A stretch of DNA of 64,000 nt, taken from positions 1 to 64,000 of the forward strand of contig NZ_VUOK01000003.1 in NCBI RefSeq assembly GCF_009806555.1, in the 5' to 3' direction. This stretch comes from Methylobacterium sp. 2A (lineage in GTDB: Bacteria > Pseudomonadota > Alphaproteobacteria > Rhizobiales > Beijerinckiaceae). Shown here one piece after another: positions 17,792 to 26,438 of the stretch. The notes beneath the pieces are model-generated. The model made no database searches. It saw nothing but the letters and a program-made list of their open reading frames with translations, and was not told the DNA's origin. Position numbers and translations under genes: made by a program. Positions within the stretch are counted from its first letter, which is position 1. Each line of letters starts with the position of its first letter.

Positions 17792-19564
17792 ATGAGCCTG
17801 AAACACTGGATGCGATTCACGGAATCCCTGTCGTTCCGGATCGGCATGTTGGTGACCGTTCTGCTGGTCGTCTCGATGGGGATCGTCACCGGGCTGCTCT
17901 ATGTCGAAGTCCGCGAGGCGTTGCTGCATCGCGCCGGGTTGGCGCTCGATGCCAACCTGAGCCTGCTCGAGCAGAAGCTCGGTGAGGAGGGCGGTCCGGG
18001 TGCGTTCTTCTCGGTCCGGGACGGCAGGCTCTATATCGGCGAACACGCGATCCTGGCCGACGACCCGGCGGTGGACCGGGTGCGGGACGTGCTGGGCGGA
18101 ACCGCGACCGTGTTCCTCGGCACCACGCGGGTCGCCACCAACGTGATGACGGCGGCGGGCAGCCGGGCGATCGGAACCAAGCTCGGCCCGGGGCCGGCCT
18201 ACGACGCCGTCATCGGGGCGGGGAAGGGCTATCGCGGCGAGGCCGACATCCTCGGGACGGCCTACATGACACGGTACGAGCCGATCCGGGACATCGACGG
18301 CCAGGCGATCGGGATCCTGTATGTCGGCGTGAAGAAGGCGGATTTCCTCGCCGCGCTCAATGCGCTGTTCGAGCGCGTCCTGCTCATCGGGGCGGTCGCC
18401 ACGGTCCTGAGCGTAGCCTTCTGCTGGATCGTCCTGCGCCGCGCGATGGGACCGGCCACGACCCTGACCAGCGTGCTGATCGAACTCGGGCAGCGCCGGC
18501 TCGATCGCGAGGTTCCGGCCCTCGACCGGCGGGACGAAATCGGCGCCATGGCGCGCGCCGTCCAGTCCCTGCGGGAGGAGGCCCTGGCCCGCCAGCGCCT
18601 GGAGGAGGAGGCCAAGGTCGCCGCCGCCGAGAAGGCGCGGAACACGGCGCATATCGAGGCCGTGCTGGCCGACTTCCAGGAGAAGATCCGAGAGGTGGTG
18701 GCGACGGTGTCGCGCGATACCGCGCGCCTCGACGAGATGGCCGAGGCGCTGGCGGCCGTCTCGACCCGGACGGCCGGCGAGGCCGATATCGCCTCGACGG
18801 TATCGGGCGAGACCTCCACGCATGTGGCGGCCGTGCACACCGCCACCGACGAGCTCTCGGGGTCGATCCAGGAGATCGGGCGCGAGATCGCGGGGATGTC
18901 CGAGACGGTCCGCCAGGGCAGCACGACGGCGCAGGAGACGGCCGCGCAGGTGCGCGAACTGGCGGTCACGGGCGAGCGGATCGGGACCGTGGTGGCCGCC
19001 GTGCGGGCGATCGCCGAGCAGACCAACCTGCTCGCCCTCAACGCCACCATCGAGGCGGCCCGGGCCGGCGCGGCCGGCAAGGGTTTTGCCGTGGTGGCGG
19101 GCGAAGTGAAGGTGCTGGCTGAGCAGACCGCCAGGGCCACGCACGATATCGCCGCCCGCGTCGCCGAGATCCAGGAGGGGACGCGCCGCGCCGTGATCGC
19201 CAACGAGGCGGTGTCCGGCCTGATGGAGGCGATCCTGACGGCGGCCGCGAGCGTGGCGGCGGCGGTCGGCCGGCAGGAGGCGGCGACGCGGGAGATCGTC
19301 CGCTCCGTCCAGATGGCCGCGGACGGGACCGGGCAGCTGGCGAAGACCGTCACCGACGTCCGCACGGTGGCGGCCCAGACGGAGTCCACCGCCGGCAGCG
19401 TGCTCACGGTGGCGCGGACCCTGCGTGCGCAATCCTCGGACATCGACGCGCGCGTCAGGGCCTTCGTGCTCACGCTGCGGCAGGGCCCCATGGACCGGCG
19501 CCAGAGGCAGGACCCGGACCGTCAGGGCCCGGAGCGGCGGCGCGCCCAGCCCGCCGCGGCCTGA
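17792..19564 (+). CDS. Methyl-accepting chemotaxis receptor with periplasmic Cache-type domain
   Basis: The ATG at 17792 follows GGAGGG by eight bases and gives 590 residues. A first membrane helix (about 15-38, [20 protein letters not shown]) precedes a periplasmic sensor domain (40-195). That domain includes [14 protein letters not shown] and [19 protein letters not shown], typical of single-Cache folds. Then follow a second helix (about 200-220), a HAMP region and a signalling domain with [20 protein letters not shown]. It binds a small extracellular ligand and controls CheA. The ligand is unknown. Confidence 0.9.
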   Translation: MSLKHWMRFTESLSFRIGMLVTVLLVVSMGIVTGLLYVEVREALLHRAGLALDANLSLLEQKLGEEGGPGAFFSVRDGRLYIGEHAILADDPAVDRVRDVLGGTATVFLGTTRVATNVMTAAGSRAIGTKLGPGPAYDAVIGAGKGYRGEADILGTAYMTRYEPIRDIDGQAIGILYVGVKKADFLAALNALFERVLLIGAVATVLSVAFCWIVLRRAMGPATTLTSVLIELGQRRLDREVPALDRRDEIGAMARAVQSLREEALARQRLEEEAKVAAAEKARNTAHIEAVLADFQEKIREVVATVSRDTARLDEMAEALAAVSTRTAGEADIASTVSGETSTHVAAVHTATDELSGSIQEIGREIAGMSETVRQGSTTAQETAAQVRELAVTGERIGTVVAAVRAIAEQTNLLALNATIEAARAGAAGKGFAVVAGEVKVLAEQTARATHDIAARVAEIQEGTRRAVIANEAVSGLMEAILTAAASVAAAVGRQEAATREIVRSVQMAADGTGQLAKTVTDVRTVAAQTESTAGSVLTVARTLRAQSSDIDARVRAFVLTLRQGPMDRRQRQDPDRQGPERRRAQPAAA

Positions 19565-19578
19565 CGCCGGGGCGGGGG

Positions 19579-20085
19579 CTACAGGGCGCGCTCGTAGCGC
19601 CACGCCTCCATGCCGTCCTCGTAATAGTCGGGCCGCACCGCGAAGCGGGTGTAGCCCCGGCGCTCGTAGAGCCGGATCCCGGCGCCGTTATCGGCCCGGA
19701 CCTCGAGCCGCAGGCGGTCGCAGCCCCGGGCGCGCGCCCGGGCCTCCGCGGCGTCGAGGAGCTTGCCGCCGAGCCCGAGGCCGCCGCGGTTCGGCGCCAC
19801 GGCGATCGAGGCGAGGCGGGCGATCCGGGTGTTGCGCCGCCGCTCCAGCACCGCGGCGCCGACCAGCACGGGGGTGGGGTCCCCGTCCGGCGGGTCGATC
19901 AGCGCGGCCAGCACGTCCATGGTGGGCGACAGGATCGCGTGGCGGATCGCCCGGCGCTCGGCCCGGTCGGTGGCGAAGGCGGCGTGTTCCAGGGCGACGA
20001 GGGCGTCGAGATCGGCGAGCGTGGCGGTGCGGATCGCCGGCTCGGGGAGCCCGGCGCCGACCGGGTTGCGGAGAGGGGCGCTCAC
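19579..20085 (-). CDS. GNAT acetyltransferase (RimI-like)
   Basis: From a GTG at 20085 the gene encodes 168 residues with the GNAT core: ALVALEHAAFATDRA near the start, LASIAVAPNRGGLGLGGKLL as the acetyl-CoA binding motif A, and RLYERRGYTRFAVRPDYYED at the end. This resembles RimI-type N-acetyltransferases, but the substrate cannot be told. It diverges from the ornithine decarboxylase leader. The start is uncertain because the frame is open far upstream. Confidence 0.8.
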   Translation of the reverse strand: MSAPLRNPVGAGLPEPAIRTATLADLDALVALEHAAFATDRAERRAIRHAILSPTMDVLAALIDPPDGDPTPVLVGAAVLERRRNTRIARLASIAVAPNRGGLGLGGKLLDAAEARARARGCDRLRLEVRADNGAGIRLYERRGYTRFAVRPDYYEDGMEAWRYERAL

Positions 20086-20283
20086 GCCCGCGCCGTCGCG
20101 ATGGAACTGCCCGGCCCGCCCATCGATCAACCACTCGCCCGCATACGCCGCCCCGCCGTCAGATGCCCGCTTCCGCCGCGCTTGGGAAGCCCGTCCGGGC
20201 ACCCGGAATGCGCTGTTTTTGCAACGGCCGGCCCCGGGTGTGGATGGCAGGTGAAAAACCCAGTCCCTCTGGTTGTATCGCCC

Positions 20284-20312
20284 TTGCCGGCCAGGGGCAT
20301 TCCCCATATATG
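20284..20312 (+). promoter_or_regulatory. Sigma-70 promoter for the ornithine decarboxylase transcript
   Basis: TTGCCG (20284-20289) and TATATG (20307-20312) are exactly 17 bases apart. Transcription would start near 20319 and give a 5' leader of about 480 bases before the decarboxylase start. Confidence 0.6.
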
Positions 20313-20394
20313 CGCCCTGCCCAATTTCGCACGTGCCTGTGGCCGCGTGTCGGTTGGTGGGCATCCGGTCAACTGCCGGACAGCCGCCAGGGGT

Positions 20395-20795
20395 CTTAAA
20401 GGATCGATGGTCGCAAGGGTGGATCCCTACGGCCGGCATCCAGGTGGCGACACCGGACCCCGACAACAACCGGCAGCCGGAGGCGAAACCGGCGAACCCC
20501 GCTCTCCACGGGGGACGCAGCTTAAAGCAACGACGAACGGGCTTTTTTGGTCTCGTCGGCCCTCCACAGGCCGACACCGAAGAGGCTTGTTTCTCTTTGC
20601 CCGGCGTGCGGTGGGGGTCCTCCCTTCCAATCCACGGCAGCTTCCGGGTGCTCTGCGCCCGCACGGACGCACGCGTCTCCAACACGCGTGGGCCCGCGCG
20701 ACGCATCGCCCCCTGACGCCGACGGCCGGTTCTGGCCGTCACATTCGCTCGACAGCGCGCCCCGCGGTGGGCGCTCGCGAACCCGTGTCTGGGAG
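20395..20795 (+). ncRNA. Probable speF-type leader RNA upstream of ornithine decarboxylase
   Basis: About 400 untranslated bases precede the ornithine decarboxylase start. Structure includes GACGGCC-GGTTCT-GGCCGTC near 20722-20741 and GCGCCC paired with GGGCGC near 20757-20772. Alphaproteobacterial ornithine decarboxylase genes are known to carry the conserved speF leader motif of about this size. I assign it by position, length and secondary structure, not by a covariance search. Confidence 0.5.
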
Positions 20796-20801
20796 ACGAC
20801 T

Positions 20802-21968
20802 ATGACCGACCGCATCCGTGACTACCTGCGCGTGCGCCGCGACCTCGGTCAGGACGAGGGCCCCGTGATGGTCCTCGATCTCGACGTCGTGCGCGACAAC
20901 TACACCGCCTTCGCGCGCTCCCTGCCGGATACCCGCGTGTTCTACGCCGTGAAGGCGAACCCGGCTCCGGAGGTCCTGCGCCTGCTCGCCGAGATGGGCT
21001 CGTGCTTCGACACGGCGTCGGTCGCCGAGATGGAAATGGTGCTGGCCGCCGGCGCCACCGCCGACCGGATCTCCTTCGGCAACACCATCAAGAAGGAGCG
21101 CTGCATCGGCCGCGCCCTCGCGCTCGGCATCCGCCTGTTCGCGGTCGATTGCCAGGTCGAGGTCGAGAAGATCGCCCGGGCCGCCGCGGCGATTGGCGTG
21201 CCGACCGGTGAGATCCGGGTGTTCTGCCGCATCCTGTGCGACGGCGCGGGCGCCGACTGGCCGCTCTCGCGCAAGTTCGGCTGCGTGCCCGAGATGGCCG
21301 CGGACGTGCTGGAGCACGCCCATCGCCAGGGGCTCGAAGCCTACGGCATCTCGTTCCATGTCGGCTCGCAGCAGGGCAACACCGAGGCCTGGGACGGGGC
21401 GCTCGGCTCCGCGGCCGCGGTGTTCCGCGAGTGCGCGGAGCGCGGCATCGGCCTGTCGATGGTCAATCTCGGCGGCGGCTTCCCGACCCAGTACCTGAAG
21501 GCGGTGCCGGGCGTGGAGAGCTACGGCGAGGCGATCTTCCGGGGGCTGACCAAGCATTTCGGCAACCGGATCCCCGAGACGATCATCGAGCCGGGCCGCG
21601 GCATGGTCGGCAATGCCGGCCTGATCGAGGCTGAAGTTGTTCTTGTGTCGCGCAAGTCCGCGGATGCCGACGAGGTCCGATGGGTCTACCTCGACATCGG
21701 CAAGTTCGGCGGGCTGGCCGAGACCATGGACGAGGCGATCCGCTACCCGATCCGCACCGCGCGGGACGGGGAGGCGACCGAGCCCTGCGTCATCGCCGGC
21801 CCGACCTGCGACTCGGTGGACGTGCTCTACGAGCGGCAGCTCTACCCGCTGCCGGTCTCGCTCTCGATCGGCGACAAGGTGCTGATCGAGGGCGCGGGCG
21901 CCTACACCACCACCTATGCGGCCGTGGCCTTCAACGGCTTCCCGCCGCTTCAGCAGATCGTGATCTGA
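20802..21968 (+). CDS. odc: Ornithine (or ornithine/lysine) decarboxylase, alanine-racemase fold
   Basis: The 388-residue protein starts MTDRIRDYLRVRRDLGQDEG and belongs to the PLP-dependent group IV decarboxylases. The PLP lysine is in FYAVKANPAPE, a glycine loop in VNLGGGFPTQY, a phosphate-binding arginine region in IIEPGRGMVGNAG, and the catalytic cysteine in AGPTCDSVDVLYE. It makes putrescine from ornithine and possibly cadaverine from lysine, the first step to polyamines. The long leader upstream suggests RNA-level control by polyamines or related signals. Confidence 0.92.
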   Translation: MTDRIRDYLRVRRDLGQDEGPVMVLDLDVVRDNYTAFARSLPDTRVFYAVKANPAPEVLRLLAEMGSCFDTASVAEMEMVLAAGATADRISFGNTIKKERCIGRALALGIRLFAVDCQVEVEKIARAAAAIGVPTGEIRVFCRILCDGAGADWPLSRKFGCVPEMAADVLEHAHRQGLEAYGISFHVGSQQGNTEAWDGALGSAAAVFRECAERGIGLSMVNLGGGFPTQYLKAVPGVESYGEAIFRGLTKHFGNRIPETIIEPGRGMVGNAGLIEAEVVLVSRKSADADEVRWVYLDIGKFGGLAETMDEAIRYPIRTARDGEATEPCVIAGPTCDSVDVLYERQLYPLPVSLSIGDKVLIEGAGAYTTTYAAVAFNGFPPLQQIVI

Positions 21969-22217
21969 TTTTTTCGGACTGAGACTGGGTCCGTTTGAAG
22001 GGCAGCGGCGTTGCTGCCCCTGCAAGCGGTGCAAAGCCATCCGGTGACGCCACGGCGACGACGGCCGAGCGGCTCCGGGGCGCTTTGCTCTGCGCGCGAT
22101 GACGGCGCGGGCGACCCCGCCGGACGCTGAGCTTTACCAAAGCCTCGACCGAGGGCGCCCGGCTCCCGGTCGAAAAAAATCGCTTCTCCCGCATGTCGGC
22201 CCGGGGAGGGCACAGCC

Positions 22218-22769
22218 ATGATCGAGATCCGCGCGGAGCACCTGCACGACATCCCGGCGCGCGAGCGCCTGCTCGACGCGTGTTTTCCTGGCAATCGCCG
22301 TGCCAAGACTTCGGAGCGCCTGCGCGAGGGCCGTCTTCCGGCGCGGGGCCTCGCCTTCACGGCGACCCGGCGCGGCCGCCTCGTCGGCACGCTGCGGCTC
22401 TGGCACGTCGAGACCGGCGATGCGCGCCCGGCGCTGCTGCTCGGCCCGCTCGCGGTCGATCCGGCGATCCAGGGCCAGGGGCTCGGCTCGGTGATGATGC
22501 AGGCGGCCCTCGGCCGGGCCGAATCGCTCGGCCACGGCGCCGTGCTGCTGGTCGGCGACGCGCCCTACTACGCCCGGTTCGGCTTCGACCGGGCGCTCGC
22601 CGAGGGCCTGACCCTGCCGGGGCCGTTCGAGCGCGCGCGCTTCCTCGGGCTGGAACTGCGCGCGGGCGCGCTGGCGGGCGCCGAGGGGCTGGTCCGGGCG
22701 ACCGGTGTGCTGTCGCCGGTCGAGGCGGTGGCGGACGAGGCGCAGGTCGCGCGACGACGCGCTGCCTGA
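22218..22769 (+). CDS. GNAT acetyltransferase (YhbS-like)
   Basis: The 183-residue protein starts MIEIRAEHLHDIPARERLLD and has the GNAT acetyl-CoA motif in LAVDPAIQGQGLGSVMMQAA. It is followed by GHGAVLLVGDAPYYARFGFD, typical of the YhbS group. The substrate is unknown. The 249 bases between it and the decarboxylase gene show no other gene. Confidence 0.83.
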   Translation: MIEIRAEHLHDIPARERLLDACFPGNRRAKTSERLREGRLPARGLAFTATRRGRLVGTLRLWHVETGDARPALLLGPLAVDPAIQGQGLGSVMMQAALGRAESLGHGAVLLVGDAPYYARFGFDRALAEGLTLPGPFERARFLGLELRAGALAGAEGLVRATGVLSPVEAVADEAQVARRRAA

Positions 22770-22797
22770 GCGGGGTCATCTTTGACCGGGGGCACCG

Positions 22798-22983
22798 GGT
22801 TTCCAAAGGGCTGAAGCCCTTTGGCGGGTGCTCAGGGTGGAACCCTGAGATCGGGCGGAGCCCGACACCGGACGAAGTCCGGCACCGGACGAAGTCCGGC
22901 ACCGGACGAAGTCCGGCACCGGACGAAGTCCGGCACCAGGGCTCTGCCCTGGATCCGCGAAAGGGCGAGCCCTTTCGAAACCC
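22798..22983. repeat. Cluster of nine mini-hairpins with tandem 17-bp unit
   Basis: The block is bounded by GGGTTTC and GAAACCC. Inside are consecutive perfect small hairpins: CCAAAGGGC-TGAA-GCCCTTTGG, TCAGGGT-GGA-ACCCTGA, TCGGGC-GGA-GCCCGA, four tandem copies of CCGGAC-GAA-GTCCGG with CA spacers (22868-22935, period 17), CCAGGGC-TCT-GCCCTGG and CGAAAGGGC-GA-GCCCTTTCG. Related blocks lie at 35793, 39566 and 60051. Confidence 0.85.
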
Positions 22984-23089
22984 GAACTCGGGACGACGTC
23001 CACCGTCCTGGCCGGCCTCATGCATTGCGCCGGATGGTCGCGATCCCGCATAGACGGTCCGCCGGCCACCGGAGAAGGTTGCTCGACCG

Positions 23090-24103
23090 ATGCAGATCGC
23101 CACGCCCTACCTGATGTTCCTGGGCGACGTGCCCGACACGCTGGCGGCCAAGACCGCCTACGGGATCAAGGATTGGCGCCCAGACTGGTGCGTCGGCCAG
23201 ATGCGCCTGCCGGGCTGCGCCGCCGATCTCGGCATCCCCGACATGACCCTGCCGGAGGCCCTGGCGAAGGGCTGCCGGACCCTGGTGATCGGCGTGGTCA
23301 ACGCTGGCGGCGTTCTGCCCGAGCACTGGGTGAAGGAGATCGTGGCGGCGATCGAGGCAGGGCTCGACGTGGCGAGCGGCCTGCACGTCAAGCTCGGCGC
23401 GGTGCCGGCCATCGCGGAGGCCGCCGCCCGGCGGGGCCGCCAGCTCCACGACGTCCGCCACACCGACGCGCGCTTCCCCACCGGCAAGGGCACCAAGCGG
23501 ACCGGGCGGCGCCTGCTCACCGTGGGCACCGATTGCTCCGTCGGCAAGAAGTACACCGTGCTGGCCCTGGAGCGGGCCATGCGCGCCCGGGGCCTCGATG
23601 CCGATTTCTGCGCCACCGGCCAGACCGGCGTGTTCATCTCCGGCAAGGGCGTCGCGATCGACGCCGTGGTGGCCGACTTCATCTCCGGCGCCGTCGAGAC
23701 GATCTCGCCCGACGCCGCCCCGAACCACTGGGACCTGATCGAGGGCCAGGGCTCGCTCTTCCACCCGTCCTTCGCGGGCGTGAGCCTCGGCCTGCTGCAC
23801 GGCGCCCAGGCCGACGCCTTCGTGGTCTGCCACGAGCCGACCCGCACCAATATGCGCGGCGTGAAACACCCCCTGCCGACGATCCGCCAGGTGATCGACC
23901 TCACCGTCCAACTCGGCAGCCTGACCAACCCGGCGATCAAGCCCGTCGGCATCGCGATCAACACCCAGGCCCTCGCCGAGGGCGAGGCCCGGACCTATCT
24001 GGACAAGGTCGGGGCCGGGCACGGCCTGCCCGCCACCGACCCGGTGCGCTTCGGCATCGACGGGGTGGTGGACCGGATCGTCGCCGACTTCCCGGGGGTC
24101 TGA
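23090..24103 (+). CDS. dgcN: DgcN, D-glutamate N-acetyltransferase (DUF1611 family)
   Basis: The 337-residue protein starts MQIATPYLMFLGDVPDTLAA and has the DUF1611 P-loop-like segment TVGTDCSVGKKYTVLALERA, with EGQGSLFHPSFAGVSLGLLHG further on. DUF1611 proteins paired with dipeptide-epimerase-like enzymes were shown in other Proteobacteria to be DgcN, which acetylates D-glutamate for later racemisation by DgcA. The dgcA gene starts one base after this stop. The assignment rests on this pairing. Confidence 0.82.
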   Translation: MQIATPYLMFLGDVPDTLAAKTAYGIKDWRPDWCVGQMRLPGCAADLGIPDMTLPEALAKGCRTLVIGVVNAGGVLPEHWVKEIVAAIEAGLDVASGLHVKLGAVPAIAEAAARRGRQLHDVRHTDARFPTGKGTKRTGRRLLTVGTDCSVGKKYTVLALERAMRARGLDADFCATGQTGVFISGKGVAIDAVVADFISGAVETISPDAAPNHWDLIEGQGSLFHPSFAGVSLGLLHGAQADAFVVCHEPTRTNMRGVKHPLPTIRQVIDLTVQLGSLTNPAIKPVGIAINTQALAEGEARTYLDKVGAGHGLPATDPVRFGIDGVVDRIVADFPGV

Positions 24104-24104
24104 C

Positions 24105-25088
24105 ATGACCCGCCGCCTGACGCTGACCGTCGAGCGCTTCCCGATCGCGGGGGCCTTCACGATCTCCCGCGGCAGCCGCACGGAGATCGCCGTGGTGGTG
24201 GCCACCATCACGAATGCGAACGGGGTCGGGCGTGGCGAATGCGTGCCCTATCCGCGCTACGGTGAGAGCGTCGAGAGCGTCAGCGCCCTGATCGAGGGGC
24301 AGGCGGAGGCGATCGCGGCCGGGATCGGGCGCGACGAACTCATGACCCGCATGAAGGCCGGGGCGGCGCGCAACGCCCTCGATTGCGCGCTGTTCGACCT
24401 TGAAGCCAAGCTCCAGGGCCGCCCGGCCTGGGCTATCGCCGGGCTTCCCGAACCCCGGCCAGCCATCACCGCCTACACGCTGAGCCTCGGCACGCCGGAG
24501 AGCATGGAGGAGGCCGCCCGCAAGGCGGCGCATCGTCCGCTCCTGAAGGTGAAGCTCGGTGGGGCGGGTGACCCGGAGCGCATCGCCGCCGTGCGGGCGG
24601 GGGCGCCCGAGGCGCGGCTGATCGTCGATGCCAACGAGGCGTGGCGGCCGGAGACGGTCGAAGCCAATCTGGAAGCCTGCCTGAAGGCCGGCGTCGCTCT
24701 GATCGAGCAGCCGCTGCCGGCCGGCGCCGACGCCCTGCTCGCCGAGATCCCGCATCCGGTCCCGGTCTGCGCCGACGAGAGCCTGCATGACCGCGCCGGG
24801 CTCGACGCGCTGGCCGGGCGCTACGACGCGATCAACATCAAGCTCGACAAGACGGGCGGCCTGACCGAGGCGGTGCTGCTCGCCCGGGAGGCGAAGGCGC
24901 GGGGGCTGTCGATCATGGTCGGCTGCATGCTGGGCACGTCGCTCGGCATGGCGCCGGCCGCGCTGCTGGCGAACGACGCCGATTTCGTCGATCTCGACGG
25001 GCCGCTGCTGCTCGCCCGCGACCGCGACACGCCGCTGCGCTACGAGGGAAGCCTGATGTATCCGCCCGCGCCGGAGCTCTGGGGATAG
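24105..25088 (+). CDS. dgcA: DgcA, N-acetyl-D-glutamate racemase (dipeptide-epimerase-like enolase)
   Basis: The 327-residue protein is an enolase-superfamily member of the muconate-lactonising subgroup. It has the catalytic lysine pair in LLKVKLGG, metal ligands in LIVDANEAW, IEQPLPAG and CADESLHD, and the second lysine in INIKLDKTGG. On sequence alone it would be called an L-Ala-D/L-Glu epimerase. Next to DgcN, the DgcA role (racemising N-acetyl-D-glutamate to the L form) is more likely. The ATG is one base after the dgcN stop, so the genes are coupled. Confidence 0.85.
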   Translation: MTRRLTLTVERFPIAGAFTISRGSRTEIAVVVATITNANGVGRGECVPYPRYGESVESVSALIEGQAEAIAAGIGRDELMTRMKAGAARNALDCALFDLEAKLQGRPAWAIAGLPEPRPAITAYTLSLGTPESMEEAARKAAHRPLLKVKLGGAGDPERIAAVRAGAPEARLIVDANEAWRPETVEANLEACLKAGVALIEQPLPAGADALLAEIPHPVPVCADESLHDRAGLDALAGRYDAINIKLDKTGGLTEAVLLAREAKARGLSIMVGCMLGTSLGMAPAALLANDADFVDLDGPLLLARDRDTPLRYEGSLMYPPAPELWG

Positions 25089-25271
25089 GATTCGCTCCAC
25101 CTGTCACCCGCTGGGCGTCACAGCGGCTTTGGGATTAGGTATACCAGAAGGCTTGCCTTCCTGTCGTACCGCTGCCATCCATCGCTCGTGCGATTGGGGT
25201 CATGGCGTGGACGCGCTGTTCCCAGCAGCCAGACAACACACAGCAAGTCTAAAATGCTGGGGAGGAACGAC

Positions 25272-26321
25272 GTGGCCAAGAACATCCTGATCCTGGGGGC
25301 CTCCTACGGCTCGCTCCTGGGCACCAAGCTCCTGATGGCCGGTCACAACGTGACCCTGGTCTGCCGCCGGAAGACCGCCGACCTCATCAACCGCGAGGGC
25401 ACCGAGGTCCGCATCAAGCTCCGCGACGAGAAGGAGCACCGGGCGATCCATTCCCGCGACCTGCCCGGCAAGGTCGACGCCATGCCGCCGGAGGACGTCG
25501 ACGTGTCGCGCTACGACCTCGTCGGCCTCGCCATGCAGGAGCCGCAATACAACAACCACACGATCCGCGTGCTGATGATCAAGATCGCGGCGGCGAAGCT
25601 GCCCTGCCTGTCGATCATGAACATGCCGCCGCTGCCCTACCTCAAGCGGATCCCGGCGCTGGCCGCCATGGACCTTGAGGACGCCTACACCAATGCCGGC
25701 GTCTGGGACCGGTTCGAGCCGGGGCTGGTGTCGCTCTGCTCGCCCGACCCGCAGGCCTTCCGGCCGCCGGAGGAGGAGGCCAATGTCCTCCATGTCGGCC
25801 TGCCGACGAACTTCAAGGCCGCGACCTTCGCGGATGAGGCGCATAACCGCCTGCTCCGGCAACTGGAGGCCGATATCGACGCCGTGCGCCTCGACGGGCA
25901 CGACGTGCCGGTGAAGCTCAAGGTGTTCGATTCGCTGTTCGTGCCGCTGGCCAAGTGGTCGATGCTGCTGACCGGCAATTACCGCTGCATCACGCCCGGC
26001 GAGCCCCAATCGATCCACGATGCCGTGCACGGCGATCTCGCCCGCTCGCGGGCGATCTACGAGCATGTCGACGGGATCGCCCGGAAGCTCGGCGCCGACC
26101 CGGCCGATCAGGTGCCGTTCGAGAAATACGCCAAGGCGGCCGAGAGCCTGCTGAAGCCCTCCTCGGCGGCGCGCGCGGTGGCGAACGGGGCTCCCTATAT
26201 CGAGCGCGTCGACCTGCTGGTGAAGCTGATCGCGCATCAGCTCGGCGCGCCGAATGCCGAGATCGACCGCACGGTCGAGACGGTTGATCGGAAGCTCGAC
26301 GAGCGCATCATCGAGGGCTGA
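25272..26321 (+). CDS. Ketopantoate reductase-like NAD(P)-dependent protein
   Basis: A GTG at 25272 follows GGGGAGGA by six bases and gives 349 residues starting with the Rossmann motif of ILGASYGSLLGTKLLMAGH. The N-terminal half resembles the ApbA/PanE family. The C-terminal half has the helical domain typical of dehydrogenases (residues about 190-330). The usual lysine and glutamate positions of true ketopantoate reductase cannot be confirmed by eye, so it may act on another 2-oxo acid or hydroxy acid. An ATG at 25254 overlaps the binding site and is less likely. Confidence 0.72.
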   Translation: MAKNILILGASYGSLLGTKLLMAGHNVTLVCRRKTADLINREGTEVRIKLRDEKEHRAIHSRDLPGKVDAMPPEDVDVSRYDLVGLAMQEPQYNNHTIRVLMIKIAAAKLPCLSIMNMPPLPYLKRIPALAAMDLEDAYTNAGVWDRFEPGLVSLCSPDPQAFRPPEEEANVLHVGLPTNFKAATFADEAHNRLLRQLEADIDAVRLDGHDVPVKLKVFDSLFVPLAKWSMLLTGNYRCITPGEPQSIHDAVHGDLARSRAIYEHVDGIARKLGADPADQVPFEKYAKAAESLLKPSSAARAVANGAPYIERVDLLVKLIAHQLGAPNAEIDRTVETVDRKLDERIIEG

Positions 26322-26349
26322 GGCGCGCGGCGCCCCGGCTGTCCTGCCC

Positions 26350-26370
26350 GGGATGGCGTTCTGCCATCCC
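26350..26370. terminator. Hairpin between convergent genes
   Basis: GGGATGGC (26350-26357) pairs perfectly with GCCATCCC (26363-26370) across a 5-base loop, between the ends of the ketopantoate reductase-like gene and the convergent chemotaxis gene. It lacks a T run, so its strength as a terminator is uncertain. Confidence 0.4.
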
Positions 26371-26438
26371 CGTCTGCAACCTTGGTGATCAGACGCGGAC
26401 GATGGGGTCGCGAGAGCCGCGCGCCGTGAGCCTCCGGA

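Noticed and set aside
22868-22935. CRISPR-like short tandem repeats
   Set aside because: The units are directly adjacent 15-base hairpins with only CA between them; there are no unique spacers and no cas genes.
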